Of a stretch of 64,000 bases of DNA, positions 1 through 10,531 are shown piece after piece; position 1 is the first letter of the stretch, and each line of letters opens with the position of its first letter. Location of the stretch: the NCBI RefSeq assembly GCF_002878395.1, contig NC_061121.1, positions 130,570,870 through 130,634,869 of the forward strand, read 5' to 3'. The position numbers and the translations under genes were made by a program. This stretch comes from Capsicum annuum. Taxonomy: Eukaryota > Streptophyta > Magnoliopsida > Solanales > Solanaceae. Under the pieces are notes generated by a model that saw only the letters and a program-made list of their open reading frames with translations, made no database searches and was not told the origin of the DNA.

Positions 1-71
1 ATCCATATAAATAATGTATGATTCTTAAATAGTCCAAAATAAAATATTTCAAACTTGAATCCAAAATAAAA

Positions 72-277
72 CTACCAACCATCAAGGTTAGAATGACTTT
101 CATCCATGTTATCAAGATTAGAATCACTTTCATTCACGTTGTCAGAGTCATCATCGATTTCATTCTCTAGGTTGTCTTTTTGAGATGGGCGTTCATCATT
201 TAACAAATCCTTTAACTTCTAACAGTCGAGCAAGAGCTCTTCACCACAAGAGGCCACTTGTACTAAATTGCTTGATG
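72..277 (-). pseudogene. Acidic C-terminal exon of an unidentified host gene (broken or partial)
   Basis: On the minus strand one frame runs from an AG acceptor-like site (exon would begin at 277) to a TAG stop at 72-74. The tail is very rich in Asp, Glu, Asn and Ser, with a repeated N-E/D-S-D/H-S-N-L-D pattern and ending D-G-W. Upstream in the same frame is a less acidic stretch (VASCGEELLLDC). An in-frame TAG at 219-221 separates the two. Either this is a pseudogene with one nonsense change, or the real acceptor is that TAG (tgttag, then AAG) and the exon is only 72-218. The upstream bases 278-479 look like AT-rich intron and I found no further exon. I do not recognise the protein. The regular low-complexity coding pattern, absent from the surrounding repeats, is the reason for calling it. 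Confidence 0.4.
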
Positions 278-479
278 CTATAACAAAATACAAAGAAGAC
301 AAATGAAAAGATTAGAGTTGCAATAGAAAAAAGGAAAATACAAAAAGAGTATTGGTAACAATGTAGTAAAGCAACAGAAAGATCTATTTCAATAAAAATC
401 TTGTTATTCACTTACATTAATTGAACATGAAATAGAAAAGTGGGGTTGATATTATAATTTCATGTTACTATACTTAAAC
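278..479. other. AT-rich unassigned stretch, possible intron
   Basis: No ORF, repeat or LTR signature is visible. It lies between the acidic exon and the minisatellite and could be intron of the same minus-strand gene or plain intergenic DNA. Confidence 0.25.
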
Positions 480-1990
480 ATTGTCAAGTAACTAACTCAC
501 ATTTCAAGTAACTACACTTCACCATTTTCAAGTCACTACTACACACTTCAGGTTACTACACAACCATTTTCAAATAACCAATTCATGTTGCAAGTCACTA
601 CACTTAAAACATTTTCAAATCACTAGTACACATTTCAAATCACTACACTTAACTATTTTCAATTAACTAATTCACATTTCAAGTCACTATACTTAATCAT
701 TTTCAAGTAACTACACTTTATTATTTTCAATTTGTTAGTACACATTTCAAGTGACTACACTAAATCATTTTCAAGTCACAAGTTCATAATTTCAGGTAAC
801 TACACTTAACCATTTTCAAGTCACAAGTTCGCCATTTTAAATAACTACACTTATTAATTTTCAAATAGCTTATTAATTGATATTTCAAGTCATTATACTA
901 TACAATTTTCAAGTAACTGCACTTAACCATTTTCAACTCACTAGCACACATTTCAAGTCACTACACTTAACCATTTTCAAATAACTAATTCACATTGTAA
1001 AGCACTACACTTAATCATTTTCATGTCACTAGTACACCTTTCAAATCACTACACTGAACCATTTTCAAATAATTAATTCATATTTCAAGTCACTATACTT
1101 AACTATTTTTAAGTAACTACTTCACGTTTCAAATAACGATACTCAACAATTTTCAAGTCACTATACTTAATCATTCACTTCAAGTCACTATACTTAACCA
1201 ATTTTAAGTAACTATACTTAACCATTTTTAAGTCACTAGTACACATTTCAAGTCACTATACTAAGACATTTTCAAGTAACTACACTTAACTATTTTCAAG
1301 CCACTAGTACACATTTCAAGTCACTACACTTAATCATTTTAAAGTCACCAGTATACATTTCAAGTCACTACACTTAATTATTTTCAAGCCACTAATACAT
1401 ATTTCAAGATACTCCACATTTCAAGTAACTATACTTTATTATTTTCAAGTTATTAGTACACATTTTAATTGACTACACTTAACCATTTTCAAGTCACAAG
1501 TTCATAATTTCAAATAACTACACTTAATCATTTTCAAGTCACAAGTTCGCAATTTCAAGTAACTACACTTAATTATGTTTAAGTCACTAGTACACATTTC
1601 AAGTCACTACACTCAAGCCATTTTCAAATAGCTAATTGACATTTCAAGTCACTATACTTAAACATTTTCAAGTCGCTACACTTAACCATTTTCGACTCAT
1701 TAGTACACATTTCAAGTGACTGCACATGACCCTTTTCAAGTAACTAATTCACACATCAAGTCGCTACACTTAACCATTTTCAAGTCACTAGTACAGATTT
1801 TCAATCACTAGACTTAATCATTTTCAAATAACTAATTCAAATTTTAAGTCTTCATACTTAACCCTTTTTAAGTTCACCTTTCATGTAACTACACTAAACC
1901 ATTTTCAAGTCACTAATCCACTTCTCAAGTGACGACATTTGATTATTTTGAAGTCACTAGTACAAATTTCAAAACACTACACCTGATTAT
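480..1990. repeat. Minisatellite of about 44 bp (two 22-bp half units)
   Basis: The unit reads approximately acacttaaccattttcaag, then tcactagtacacatttcaag, then tcact, repeated more than 30 times with many point changes and dropped half units. Each unit contains two copies of a TTTCAAGT(C/A)ACTA core, so the array looks like a dimerised 22-bp repeat. Copies in the middle are as divergent as copies at the edges, suggesting an old array without recent homogenisation. No coding frame survives through it. Confidence 0.9.
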
Positions 1991-2098
1991 TATATACAAC
2001 TTTAATTTAAGATCACAAGATTTCAGAATGTTCTTCACTTTGTTAAACTTCATTTCAAGTTAAATCGGACAAACAAATTGAAATGGAGTACATAATAT

Positions 2099-2320
2099 AA
2101 CTTGACAGTAATGAATAATAATGCACTTCATAGTCCTACCAGTCAACCACATTACTAACTTAAATACAAATTAACTTGACAGTAATGAAAAGTAAAGCAC
2201 TTGTTAGTCCTACTAGTCAACCACATTACTAGCTTAAATACAAACTAACTTAACAGTAATGAATAATAATGTGCTTGTTAGTGATATTAGTCAACCACAT
2301 TATTATCTTATATACAAATT
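2099..2320. repeat. Three tandem copies of a 74-bp unit
   Basis: The phrase taacttgacagtaatga recurs at about 2099, 2173 and 2247, each followed by agtcaaccacatta and a shared tail. The spacing is 74 bp both times. The third copy is the most diverged. No ORF is carried. Confidence 0.9.
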
Positions 2321-2674
2321 TTTGAACACAGTTCTTTATGTTATGCCTCTTATTTATCTCTGTTAAATAATCTTCAAATTCCACAAATGCTCGAGATCCA
2401 AAATTTGTATCGGAATTCTAAACTATAGCATAGATATAAAAATTATAAATAGGGAAAGTTGTCGAATGACTTCGTTCACAGAGAACTCAATATCGGTATC
2501 TATTTAAACTGCAGGTAACACAATGTCAAGTGATGATAAAACTTAAAACGACATACATGTACACGATGTGAAAAATCATTAATAACTTGAAACCGGAAAT
2601 ATATAGACGGTGGTACACTAGAGATATTCCTCTTATTATTGGGAGATGATGTATGATGGCCCTACAATCAAGGG
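2321..2674. other. Unassigned AT-rich stretch
   Basis: I see no coding frame, repeat or recognisable element. It is the target-side flank of the LTR that begins at 2675. Confidence 0.3.
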
Positions 2675-4521
2675 TGTAATACCCCACAAAATCCTAAGCT
2701 TAACTCAATCCTTTAAAGCTTGTTAAGGGGTCCTAGACTTAGAAAATTCTACCTAAGTATTAAGACTTAGTATTACTTTAGCCTTCATAAGTTGGATACT
2801 CTATTTTGTGAACTTTAACACCATTAAATGCCAATCTTTATGTTGATTCATGATCAGGAATGTCAGTACGTGTTCTCCGATGAGTTTTGAATTTTTCAAA
2901 CATCATTTTAAGCATGTTTGGGAGTCCAGTCCAATGTATCAATGCGATCTGGATGCGTCGCATCGCCCATCACATAAATGAATATCTTCCCTAGCTCTCA
3001 GTGAAAATTTCAGTGAACTGACGCGTACTTGACGCGGCACGTTGGCCATCGCATTAATGCCAATGATGCGGCGCGTCGATCTGCATGTCGCTAAACCAGT
3101 TTTCATTAATTAAAAACAACATTCAGATGGGTATTTAGGATACTTTCCCCACTTCGACCCAGCCCCTAAAACACGAAATTCAGCCTCCATAAACCAAGTT
3201 ACACTATTTTCTCTCAAATTGCTCTCATGAATAAAATCGTAGAACATTATTTTCAAGATTAATTCTCTAGAACACTCCCTCAATCTTCAAGAATTTAATT
3301 TCTAAGTATGTCAAGTGTTCATCCAAGGGTCCTTCCACCCTTGGAATCTAAGAAACTTTTTTAAACTTTAAGTAAATTGATTTCATGACTTCCATGATTT
3401 GGATTCAAGTGTATTCATGGTTATAATGTTGATTGGGTTTCTATAACTTGATTAAGTGCAAAATTTATGTAAAAACAATTATTATGTAGGTAGTATCATG
3501 TGAATTTATATTAAAGCCTTGAAATTGTGATGCTCATGTGTTGATTAGTACTATGTGAATATACAATGCCTTTCAAGTGTTTGATGAGTTGTTAATATGA
3601 ATTAAATAGTGGGATTATATTATGTTAGCATGTATATTAGTTCATTCCATTCAAGCATTTGATAAAATGCCTCTATAGATCAATTATGAACAAGTTTAAA
3701 TTTCTATGCTATGTAAGGTCATGTGACACTTTACTTTTATGCTATCGAGTTCTGGGGGTATTTTTAATATTTTACTGATTACTTAGAGCCATCGTTAGTT
3801 ATAGAATAATCTCAGCCATGTCATGGTCAGTAGTACTCTCAGTCAATTATAAAACTCAGGAAAAATTCAGTAGACTCAGTATTAGTCCAGTCCAATTCAG
3901 TATTCTGTTCACACCTCAATAAATTCAGCTAGTTAACAGAATTCAGTAGTATTTCATTAGTCAATGGAACTCAGTAAACTCAGTTTGGTTTAGTTAGATA
4001 GTATAATCAGTAACAGTCAGTCAAGCCTAGTGTAACTCAAAATCAGTTCAGTGTCTATTCAGTTGGGAGTAGGATTCAGCACCGAGTGAACCCAAGGATA
4101 GGGATTCACCTGCCAGTAGAGGGTATGTCCTTAGAAGCAGTCCTTGTGTTCCAAAACTACGTAGCCAGTATAGGTTGAGACATCAACCTACCAGTTAAGG
4201 GTTGATGAGGTGTTCTACCTACCAGTTGAGAGTACCATCATTCTCATTCAGAGCACCTGCTAGATGAGGGTGACTCGGCTTGTCTTTACCCGTGGTATGT
4301 TACTAACACCCTTCTAGCTGGGGTTATAGGTTGGACCCCAATCAATCTAAAGAGGGGCATGTCGGTTAGATAATTACCTTTCATAGTCTCAGTTTCAGTC
4401 TTTAGAATAGAACTTAGTTCAGTTCTACTGAAATTAGGACTGTCAGACACAGACACTCAATTCAGTACAGAACTAAGAAATTGTAGGGGGTGAGGATAAC
4501 TCGGGTAATTTACATGGTTAG
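2675..4521 (+). mobile_element. LTR A (gypsy-type), truncated on its right side
   Basis: It starts TGTAATACCCC, the usual 5' end of several LTRs in this window. Downstream it contains the phrase ctatcgagttctgggggta and then a long segment (about 3830-4480) dense in CAGT/TCAGTA. The same order of features occurs in LTR M at 61131-64000, so the two are one family. No LTR 3' end (GGTGTTACA-like) or primer-binding site is found before the pararetrovirus begins near 4522, so this copy lost its 3' part, most simply at the virus integration or a later deletion. Confidence 0.75.
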
Positions 4522-4673
4522 TTAATATTAAATTCTTTTTCATAAGGTTAACTTTATTTCAAGTAATCTTTCTTCTAATTGTCTTATTTCTCTTCTAAGC
4601 TGATTTTTGTAATTAATTTCTTCATATAGCCAACTTTATCTTTCTCTAATTCTTCTAATATATTCTAACATTT

Positions 4674-4958
4674 TTAATTTGTATAATATCGGTCTGAATA
4701 GTAATTATATAGGTATGAATAGTAGCTATCGTTATTTAAGTGTATTTGTTCTAATTCATTTTCTATCCAATTTTTTAATTCTTTATCTTCAATATCAAAT
4801 ATCTTTTCCCATATAATTTCCTTTATATCTACTATCTCTATATACTTAAGTACATATAAAAAAAGTATCTTAAATCCATCTATCATTTCATCAGGTAAGT
4901 AAGTATTCATTTTTGATATGATGTTGTTTTTCAAAATATTTCTTTCAATCATATACAT
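4674..4958 (-). CDS. Small ORF after the viral leader (unknown function)
   Basis: An uninterrupted 94-codon frame is the first sizeable ORF downstream (minus direction) of the viral TATA box and leader. It is rich in Ile, Asn, Lys and Tyr with alternating acidic and hydrophobic residues and no recognisable catalytic motif. Directly beyond it, about 4640-4540, is a second short helical, Arg/Glu-rich frame broken by one stop. In a circular viral map these would lie upstream of the ORF that begins at 12738. It could be a genuine first viral ORF, or the 5' end of a second viral copy that was cut off. I cannot assign a function. Confidence 0.5.
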   Translation of the reverse strand: MYMIERNILKNNIISKMNTYLPDEMIDGFKILFLYVLKYIEIVDIKEIIWEKIFDIEDKELKNWIENELEQIHLNNDSYYSYLYNYYSDRYYTN

Positions 4959-5358
4959 AATAAAATATGATCATCTTAGATCACTAGATACTTGATTATT
5001 CTTAAATAACATGTTCTTCGGTCACTATTAGCATGGTAATCTGGATACTTTTCCCCTAAAGGCGCCTCTACTCTGGTTACTCCCTTATCACGACTTCTTT
5101 ACCTTATCGGTTTCACCTTTAGGATGGCATAGTTCTAGGAATTTTTCTCCTTTTCTTCTTTGCTAATAAACTTTGAAATATATTATTCCTCGAATAATCA
5201 TACTATAAAGTAACTAACATGAGCTTATTTTATTATACTTAATATTGTCATAAATTTATGAATTTAGCTATTCATAATAGTAAATGAATATACATGTTCT
5301 TGTAGCTTTGATATTTTCGTGCTTTGCTCATCCATAGCTTAGTGTAAAACTGAATATC

Positions 5359-5364
5359 TTTATT
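5359..5364 (-). terminator. Poly(A) signal AATAAA in the viral leader
   Basis: AATAAA on the minus strand lies about 90 bases downstream of the TATA box. A poly(A) signal shortly after the transcription start is characteristic of pararetroviruses, whose terminally redundant RNA bypasses it on the first pass. Positional logic only. Confidence 0.5.
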
Positions 5365-5448
5365 GATTATATGAGAGGATTTTTGTTGTATACAAGAAGG
5401 CTTTCTTTTCGTGTAGAAAGTCTTGCCTTAACTTAGGAAATGCCTTTT

Positions 5449-5457
5449 CTATTTATA
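5449..5457 (-). promoter_or_regulatory. TATA box of the viral pregenomic RNA promoter
   Basis: TATAAATAG on the minus strand sits in the non-coding region between the end of the transactivator-like gene (about 5740) and the first downstream ORF (4958). This is where the single Caulimoviridae promoter is expected. No as-1-type TGACG pair was seen upstream. Confidence 0.6.
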
Positions 5458-5739
5458 ACCTAAAAAGGAGAAAATGCGTATACTATTCTAAACTGTTCCT
5501 ACTTTGCATTTGTCATCTTTACAAAAGTAGAAAAGACTAAAGTAACTTTACAGCTATCCTACAAAAAATACAAAATTAATAATGGCACTTTGCCAAAGAA
5601 AAGCCAAAAAGCTAATAAATACTATATAATAATTTACATATTAAAAGTCAAGAAAAGTTATCTAATAATTCATATGTCATTTTCATAACTTTAATATCTT
5701 GTCTTTTTGTCTTCTTCTTCTTCTTGTTCTTCTTCTTCT

Positions 5740-7030
5740 TCATTGTTTCGTTGCTTTTTATCTTTTGTCTATCTTCTAGCTGGCATCCTTATCTTCTTTT
5801 ATTCTAGTTGAACTTCTGGAATAATGTTATCTTCTCCATTACATATTGAACATAGATGGTTTGGATATTTATGCCCTACTAATTTACATTATCTGGTCAA
5901 TAATTAGTCTGAAATAAAATTTTTACTTAATTGCTCTGGTAATTAGTCGTGTCTCTAGATTAAGTAGTGTCATAATCCACCTCTGAACTTCCTCCATATC
6001 TGCTTGTCTTAACTCTCTTGAATTTGAATAGATCATTAGCTGGTCTCTTGAATATTAACTCCATATTGGATTTCCATTTAGGTAGTTATTTGCTAATTCT
6101 TGGATATTTGTAGATATTCCAATAATTCTTTTATTCGCATAAAAATCTGGTATATCTATTTTGGGTAGTTCAACTTGTTGTTCAATATCTTCGGGTATGA
6201 TCATATCTCGGGTCATTTCTATGTTCATAACTTGTATAACTGGTTTGATTTCATCGTACAATATCTTTGCTGGTGCCGTATAGAACTTTACAAAAATTAG
6301 GTTGCCCTTGGTTATCTTTTTGTAAGTGGTAATTTCTTTATATTTCTGGTATAGTATATAACTCACTTCCATTTTGGGTATATACAATATTGAGTAGTCC
6401 ATAACTAAAACAGGTTTTAACTAGATTAGGGTTAGTTTTTGGTAATGCAATTAACTTATTGTATCCTTGTAGTTTTTGGGTTATATAATCTGAATTTGGT
6501 TCTTGAATGCTTGTAGCTCTGGGTTTAAGGTTTAAGTAAGTTTGTATCTTGTGGGTGTTTTCAATATATTATCTGGTTTTGTGGTTATAAGCTTTCTTGT
6601 CTTGGTTTAGGCTATCTAAATATGTAATAGTTTATGGGGGTAAAAACAAAGGGTCTTTTGGTGTTTTTGGTATAAATGGCTTGTCAAATATTTTGTTCAT
6701 GTTCATATTTAGGTTCCTTCTAACTCCTTTGCTTGTACCTGCAAAAGTAGATTGATAAATTTTATGGGTTTTTCGGAGAGTCCCAACGTCTTCTTTTATC
6801 TCTGAAATTTTATTGTCTTTCGATCCACATTTCTCTACACATTGCTGAGTTATCTGAGTCATAGCTTCAGACTTCAATTTAACTTCATTAGTCTTTAGGA
6901 TTTTTATCTCATTTCCCAGACTATCCACTTTCATTGAAAGCGTAGTTAAGGTTTTGAGTATTTCTTCTAGAGTATCGTCTTCTATAATATCAGTTTGGGT
7001 AGCTTTGTCTTGATATGTAATCTACAATAA
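5740..7030 (-). pseudogene. Transactivator/viroplasmin-like viral ORF, broken
   Basis: This is the last viral gene before the promoter region, the usual place of the translational transactivator/inclusion-body protein. Open pieces remain at 6632-6934 (100 codons, Lys/Glu-rich, coiled-coil-like start and a QCVEKC segment) and 6055-6402 (115 codons). They are separated and followed by stops and shifts. Near the C terminus a His-rich patch leads into a CSIC (Cys-X2-Cys) pair, recalling the zinc-finger-like end of caulimovirid transactivators. A final Glu/Lys-rich low-complexity tail, encoded by the cttctt-rich stretch around 5715-5745, closes the gene. The 5' end overlaps the end of the RNase H frame. 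Assignment rests mainly on position. Confidence 0.6.
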
Positions 7031-8323
7031 CATTCTTGTTAGGATTAATTACTTCAATTGTAAATGTAAAATTTAATATATTCAATACTAATCTTCGAAT
7101 TTTTTTTGTTGTAACTGAATTTTGTATTTTTCTTGTTAACCACCATCGTACCTATTTATTTTTTGTTCGTACAATAAACTCGGTATATACAATATATGTC
7201 TCAAATGCTAATAAACATTTATATAATGAGCATAATTCTTTTCTACTTATTTCTATTTCATTAAACGTTCCTGAGTAGTATCTACAATGATGTTCTAATT
7301 TTCTTTTTCATATCTATATTTAAGTACTCCTCTATAACTATATTCACTTGCATCTGCTTCTACTATATATGTAAATATTTTATTTCCATCTGAAAATTGT
7401 AATTTAAGTAACTCTTTATAAAGTATTTTTATTTTCTGTACTTGTTTTTCATCTTCTTCATTGTAATTATATTCTACATCATTTCTTAATTTTTTTTGTA
7501 ATGGCTTTAGGTTTTCTGCTAATTTTGGTATATATTCTTTTACTTGGTTTACTAATCCTAAAAATAATTATAATTTCTTTTTTTTTTTAATCTAATTCTT
7601 CTTTTGAATTTATTATTTTTTGTACTATATGTTGTTGCATTTTTACTCCACTTTTATCTATTTGTATTCCTAAAAATTTTACCAGGTTTTTCATTATTTC
7701 TGCTTTTTTTTCACTTAGACTTATTCCTGAATTTTCTATTATACCTATAAATTATTCTAATAATTTTAAATGTTCTTTTTGGTTTTTGTATATAGTAGTA
7801 TATCATCTATGTATACTATACAATTAGGTAATTATTTGAAATAACTATCCATAAAGTGTTGGTATCTACCTAATTCATTTTTATATCCAAATGGTAACAC
7901 ATTCCATTCATAAAATCCTTGTGGCACTGTAAACGCAGTTAGTTTCTTAGAATCTTCGTCTAACTTTAGGTGGTAAAATCCTAATTTACAGTCAAATTTG
8001 TTAAAGTAATTATATCCTTGTATTTTTCTTAGTTTTAATATCTTATTTGGTATTGGATAATTATATTTTATAGTTTTTGCATTTAGGTTTCTCTAATCAA
8101 TAAGCATTCTACTTTTTCCTCTTTTTTGTTCACTGTGTTTATTTACTATGAGTGCTGGGCTAGTGTGTTTACTATTACTTTTTTGTATATATTGTTTTTC
8201 TAATAATTCATCTATATGCATTTTAAATTCTTTTAAATCATCAAATTTATTTGTTAATGATTTTTGGGTTATTATACTATATTTATCTATTAGCTCAATT
8301 CTTATAGTAGTCTTATGTTTTTC
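7000..8323 (-). pseudogene. Viral reverse transcriptase and RNase H, broken
   Basis: The RT catalytic motif YIDD is encoded at 7802-7813. Upstream are an F-D-C-K-x-G-F motif near 8000 and a PFGYKN motif near 7890. RNase H begins with an E-A-D-A-S-E-Y stretch whose first catalytic Asp is at 7352-7354. The domain ends near 7010 with D-Y-I-S-R, the usual last residues of this enzyme. Several stops and frameshifts (for example near 8095 and 7575) break it. In intact Caulimoviridae this enzyme copies pregenomic RNA into DNA in the capsid. No integrase follows, which separates it from the LTR elements nearby. Confidence 0.88.
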
Positions 8324-8914
8324 CTATCCTTTTAATGGATCTTCACTGTATAGTTGTCTTAATTTTTTCTTTATTATTTCTACCTTATCTATTGAAAATA
8401 TATTTATTTTTAATTTATTTATTGAAAATATGACTAGTTCTATTGTGTCTTCAGTATTTTTTATATTTTCTAATTTTTGTGTGATTTTTTCACTTCCTTT
8501 TATCCAATCAGTTTTCTTTCTTATTTTATTAATAACTCCTTTTGCTCTTACCCTTTGTTTACATGGTGTGGTAAACCACCAGTGTGTTTTAATTATTATA
8601 CGTGGGTGTATTTTATCTAAAAATGGAATTCCTAAAAGCATATCTTTTGATGTTAGTTCATAATTATAGATGTCTTCTATTGTTAATATCTTATCCCATA
8701 CTTGTATTTTTATATTACTAGCTTTATAGGTAATTAAGCTTCCTTCATTATTAAATCTTTTGACTAATATTGATGTTTTTAGGTTATCCCATTTGTCTTC
8801 TGGTAAACAGTTATATCTACATAAGTTGGCTTCTGCTCCTATATCTATCATAGGTGTATAATGTCTATTATAATATCCTTCAACTATTATTTTCATAAGT
8901 ACATATATTTTCAT
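8324..8914 (-). pseudogene. Second retropepsin-like aspartic protease domain of the virus (mutated)
   Basis: An open 196-codon piece carries a retropepsin-like signature: an active-site loop at 8837-8845 reading Asp-Ile-Gly followed by AEANLC, and about 75 residues later the MLLGIPFLDKIHP segment that corresponds to the hydrophobic-hydrophobic-Gly pair of the fold. The family has Asp-Thr-Gly, so the Thr position is altered here (ata codon), consistent with a C-to-T change. It lies directly before the RT, where caulimovirid proteases sit, and would process the polyprotein. Downstream it continues as a charged linker toward RT. Confidence 0.75.
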
Positions 8915-9052
8915 GTTAAAGCTCTCTTTATTAATAATTTTTCCTTATTTTAGGTTATGGTTAATTGTGTATGTTCTATATTGTAGGGTTTTATTTGTTC
9001 TAACCATTTTATCTCTAATATTATGTCTGCTTTTTGCATATCTTTCTTTATT

Positions 9053-9325
9053 TCAAATTCTATTTTTATTTTTCTAACTCCTATTATTATTTCTTTTTTA
9101 GTTGCATCTTTAATAGTTATTAAACTTCTTAGTAGATTTGGGCATATATTACTATTAGATTTTATTTCTTCATTTTTCACTAGGTATTTTGCTATATGGT
9201 TTTCTTCTTGTCCTGTATTTAGGAGTATTAAATATTCTTTTTCATTTATTGTTCCCATTATATAATATTGAGTTAAATTAACTGTTGAAGTTATTTCATA
9301 ATTTGTTCTTTTCGATGATCCTGAT
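9053..9325. repeat. Left copy of 273-bp duplication abutting the gap
   Basis: Base by base it matches 9426-9698, offset 373. I could see three differences, all close together about 25-55 bases in (tattatta versus tattaata, tttttta versus tttttca, and gcatc versus gtatc). It ends exactly at the run of Ns. Confidence 0.95.
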
Positions 9326-9425
9326 NNNNNNNNNNNNNNNNNNNNNNNNNNNNNNNNNNNNNNNNNNNNNNNNNNNNNNNNNNNNNNNNNNNNNNNNNNN
9401 NNNNNNNNNNNNNNNNNNNNNNNNN
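9326..9425. other. Assembly gap of exactly 100 N
   Basis: A run of exactly 100 N is the conventional placeholder for a gap of unknown size. Its flanks are copies of the same viral segment, so the real sequence may be shorter, absent, or a larger tandem array. Confidence 0.95.
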
Positions 9426-9698
9426 TCAAATTCTATTTTTATTTTTCTAACTCCTATTAATATTTCTTTTTCAGTTGTATCTTTAATAGTTATTAAACTT
9501 CTTAGTAGATTTGGGCATATATTACTATTAGATTTTATTTCTTCATTTTTCACTAGGTATTTTGCTATATGGTTTTCTTCTTGTCCTGTATTTAGGAGTA
9601 TTAAATATTCTTTTTCATTTATTGTTCCCATTATATAATATTGAGTTAAATTAACTGTTGAAGTTATTTCATAATTTGTTCTTTTCGATGATCCTGAT
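9426..9698. repeat. Right copy of 273-bp duplication abutting the gap
   Basis: Second copy of the 9053-9325 segment. It begins immediately after the Ns and then continues into unique viral sequence toward the movement protein. Confidence 0.95.
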
Positions 9699-9699
9699 G

Positions 9700-10531
9700 A
9701 TTCTGGTTTTTCAAAAGTTATTCTTTTTATTGTGTTTATTCTATCATTTATTATTTCGAAATCTTCTTCTATATCTATGTGTTTGTAACTATAATCATTG
9801 TTATCAATTGTTTTTACAAATTTTTCAAAAGGACTTTCTATTTGTATTTTATTAATTTTATTTTTTCCCGTTATTTTATGTTTTGTTGTTAATACATTTT
9901 GATTTTTACATCTTGCTGTAAATATTTTATTTCCTGAGGTTAGTTCTATTTTTGATATTTTCTAGTATAGCAATAATGACTTATCAATATTATTATCTAT
10001 TGTTGCTACTGAATAATTTGCACTTATTATAAATTAAAATTTTTGGTATATTAGATTTCCTCTTATAGCAGTTATTATACTTTTTTCTATAGGTTTTATA
10101 ATTCTATCATCTACTAAATATAATTCTATTGGTGTATCAATTCCTTCTCTAAAACATGATTTCATTAATATTTCCGTTCCTCCAAGGTGTATGTATTTCA
10201 TTGGATCTTTACTTTTTATATCGTTTATTTCTTTATTAATTATTCTTTTTGTTACTAGTGGTATACTAGCTTTATCTTTTGCATATCTACAGTCTATTAC
10301 ATGTTCTTTTTGGCTTACTACATAGTTTTCTTCTTTTCGTCTACTAAATATGTTTTTTATTGTTGGAATTTTAAATATTTCTTCTACGCTTAAATCTAAT
10401 TCTTTGCCTACTATCTCGTCAAATGTATTATTATCAAATATTATTTTCTGATCTATTCCTTCTTCATTTAAATGTTCTTTCTTTGTTGTTATTTTTATAT
10501 CTTCTTCAGTCATTTGATTCATCTGATTCAC
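9700..10531 (-). pseudogene. Viral movement protein (30K superfamily), broken
   Basis: The open part 10034-10531 (165 codons) contains the caulimovirid 30K-superfamily core: Y-I-H-L-G-G-T-E-I, then K-S-C-F-R-E-G-I-D-T-P-I, and the diagnostic L-V-D-D-R-I with its conserved Asp. The frame is stopped by a TAA just below 10034 and again near 9963, but the same frame continues with protein-like composition to about 9700, where it runs on without a stop into the first protease-like domain. This suggests the ancestral virus encoded movement protein and polymerase in one polyprotein. The start at 10529-10531 overlaps the coat-protein frame by about 26 bases. The family forms tubules or binds plasmodesmata for cell-to-cell spread. 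Confidence 0.85.

Larger units (their letters stand above)
8950..9690 (-). pseudogene. First retropepsin-like domain of the virus (split by gap and duplication)
   Basis: The frame 8950-9319, and the near-identical frame beyond the gap (to about 9690), encode LLNTGQEENHIAKYL, matching the active-site loop of a retropepsin but with Asn in place of the catalytic Asp (9211-9219 and 9584-9592). About 80 residues later comes LEIKWLEQIKPYNI (first residues at 9001-9018), which fits the hydrophobic-Gly-hydrophobic-x-W-L end of the fold with Glu where Gly is usual. It lies between the movement protein and the second protease domain in the same reading direction. A truncated or non-catalytic paralogue is equally possible. 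Confidence 0.55.

Noticed and set aside
480..1990. Regularly repeated short units that could suggest a CRISPR-like array
   Set aside because: No identical repeats separated by unique spacers; the entire unit including the would-be spacer repeats, which is a minisatellite in eukaryotic DNA.
4960..5440. Viral primer-binding site for initiator-Met tRNA in the leader
   Set aside because: I looked for the complement of TGGTATCAGAGC in the leader and around 12740-12900 and found no convincing match.
8148..8663. Long plus-strand ORF (171 codons) and similar plus-strand ORFs at 9023-9265, 10755-11066 and 11234-11554
   Set aside because: They are antisense shadows of the viral protease and coat-protein frames, rich in Phe/Ser/Leu because the opposite strand is Lys/Glu/Asn-rich and AT-rich.
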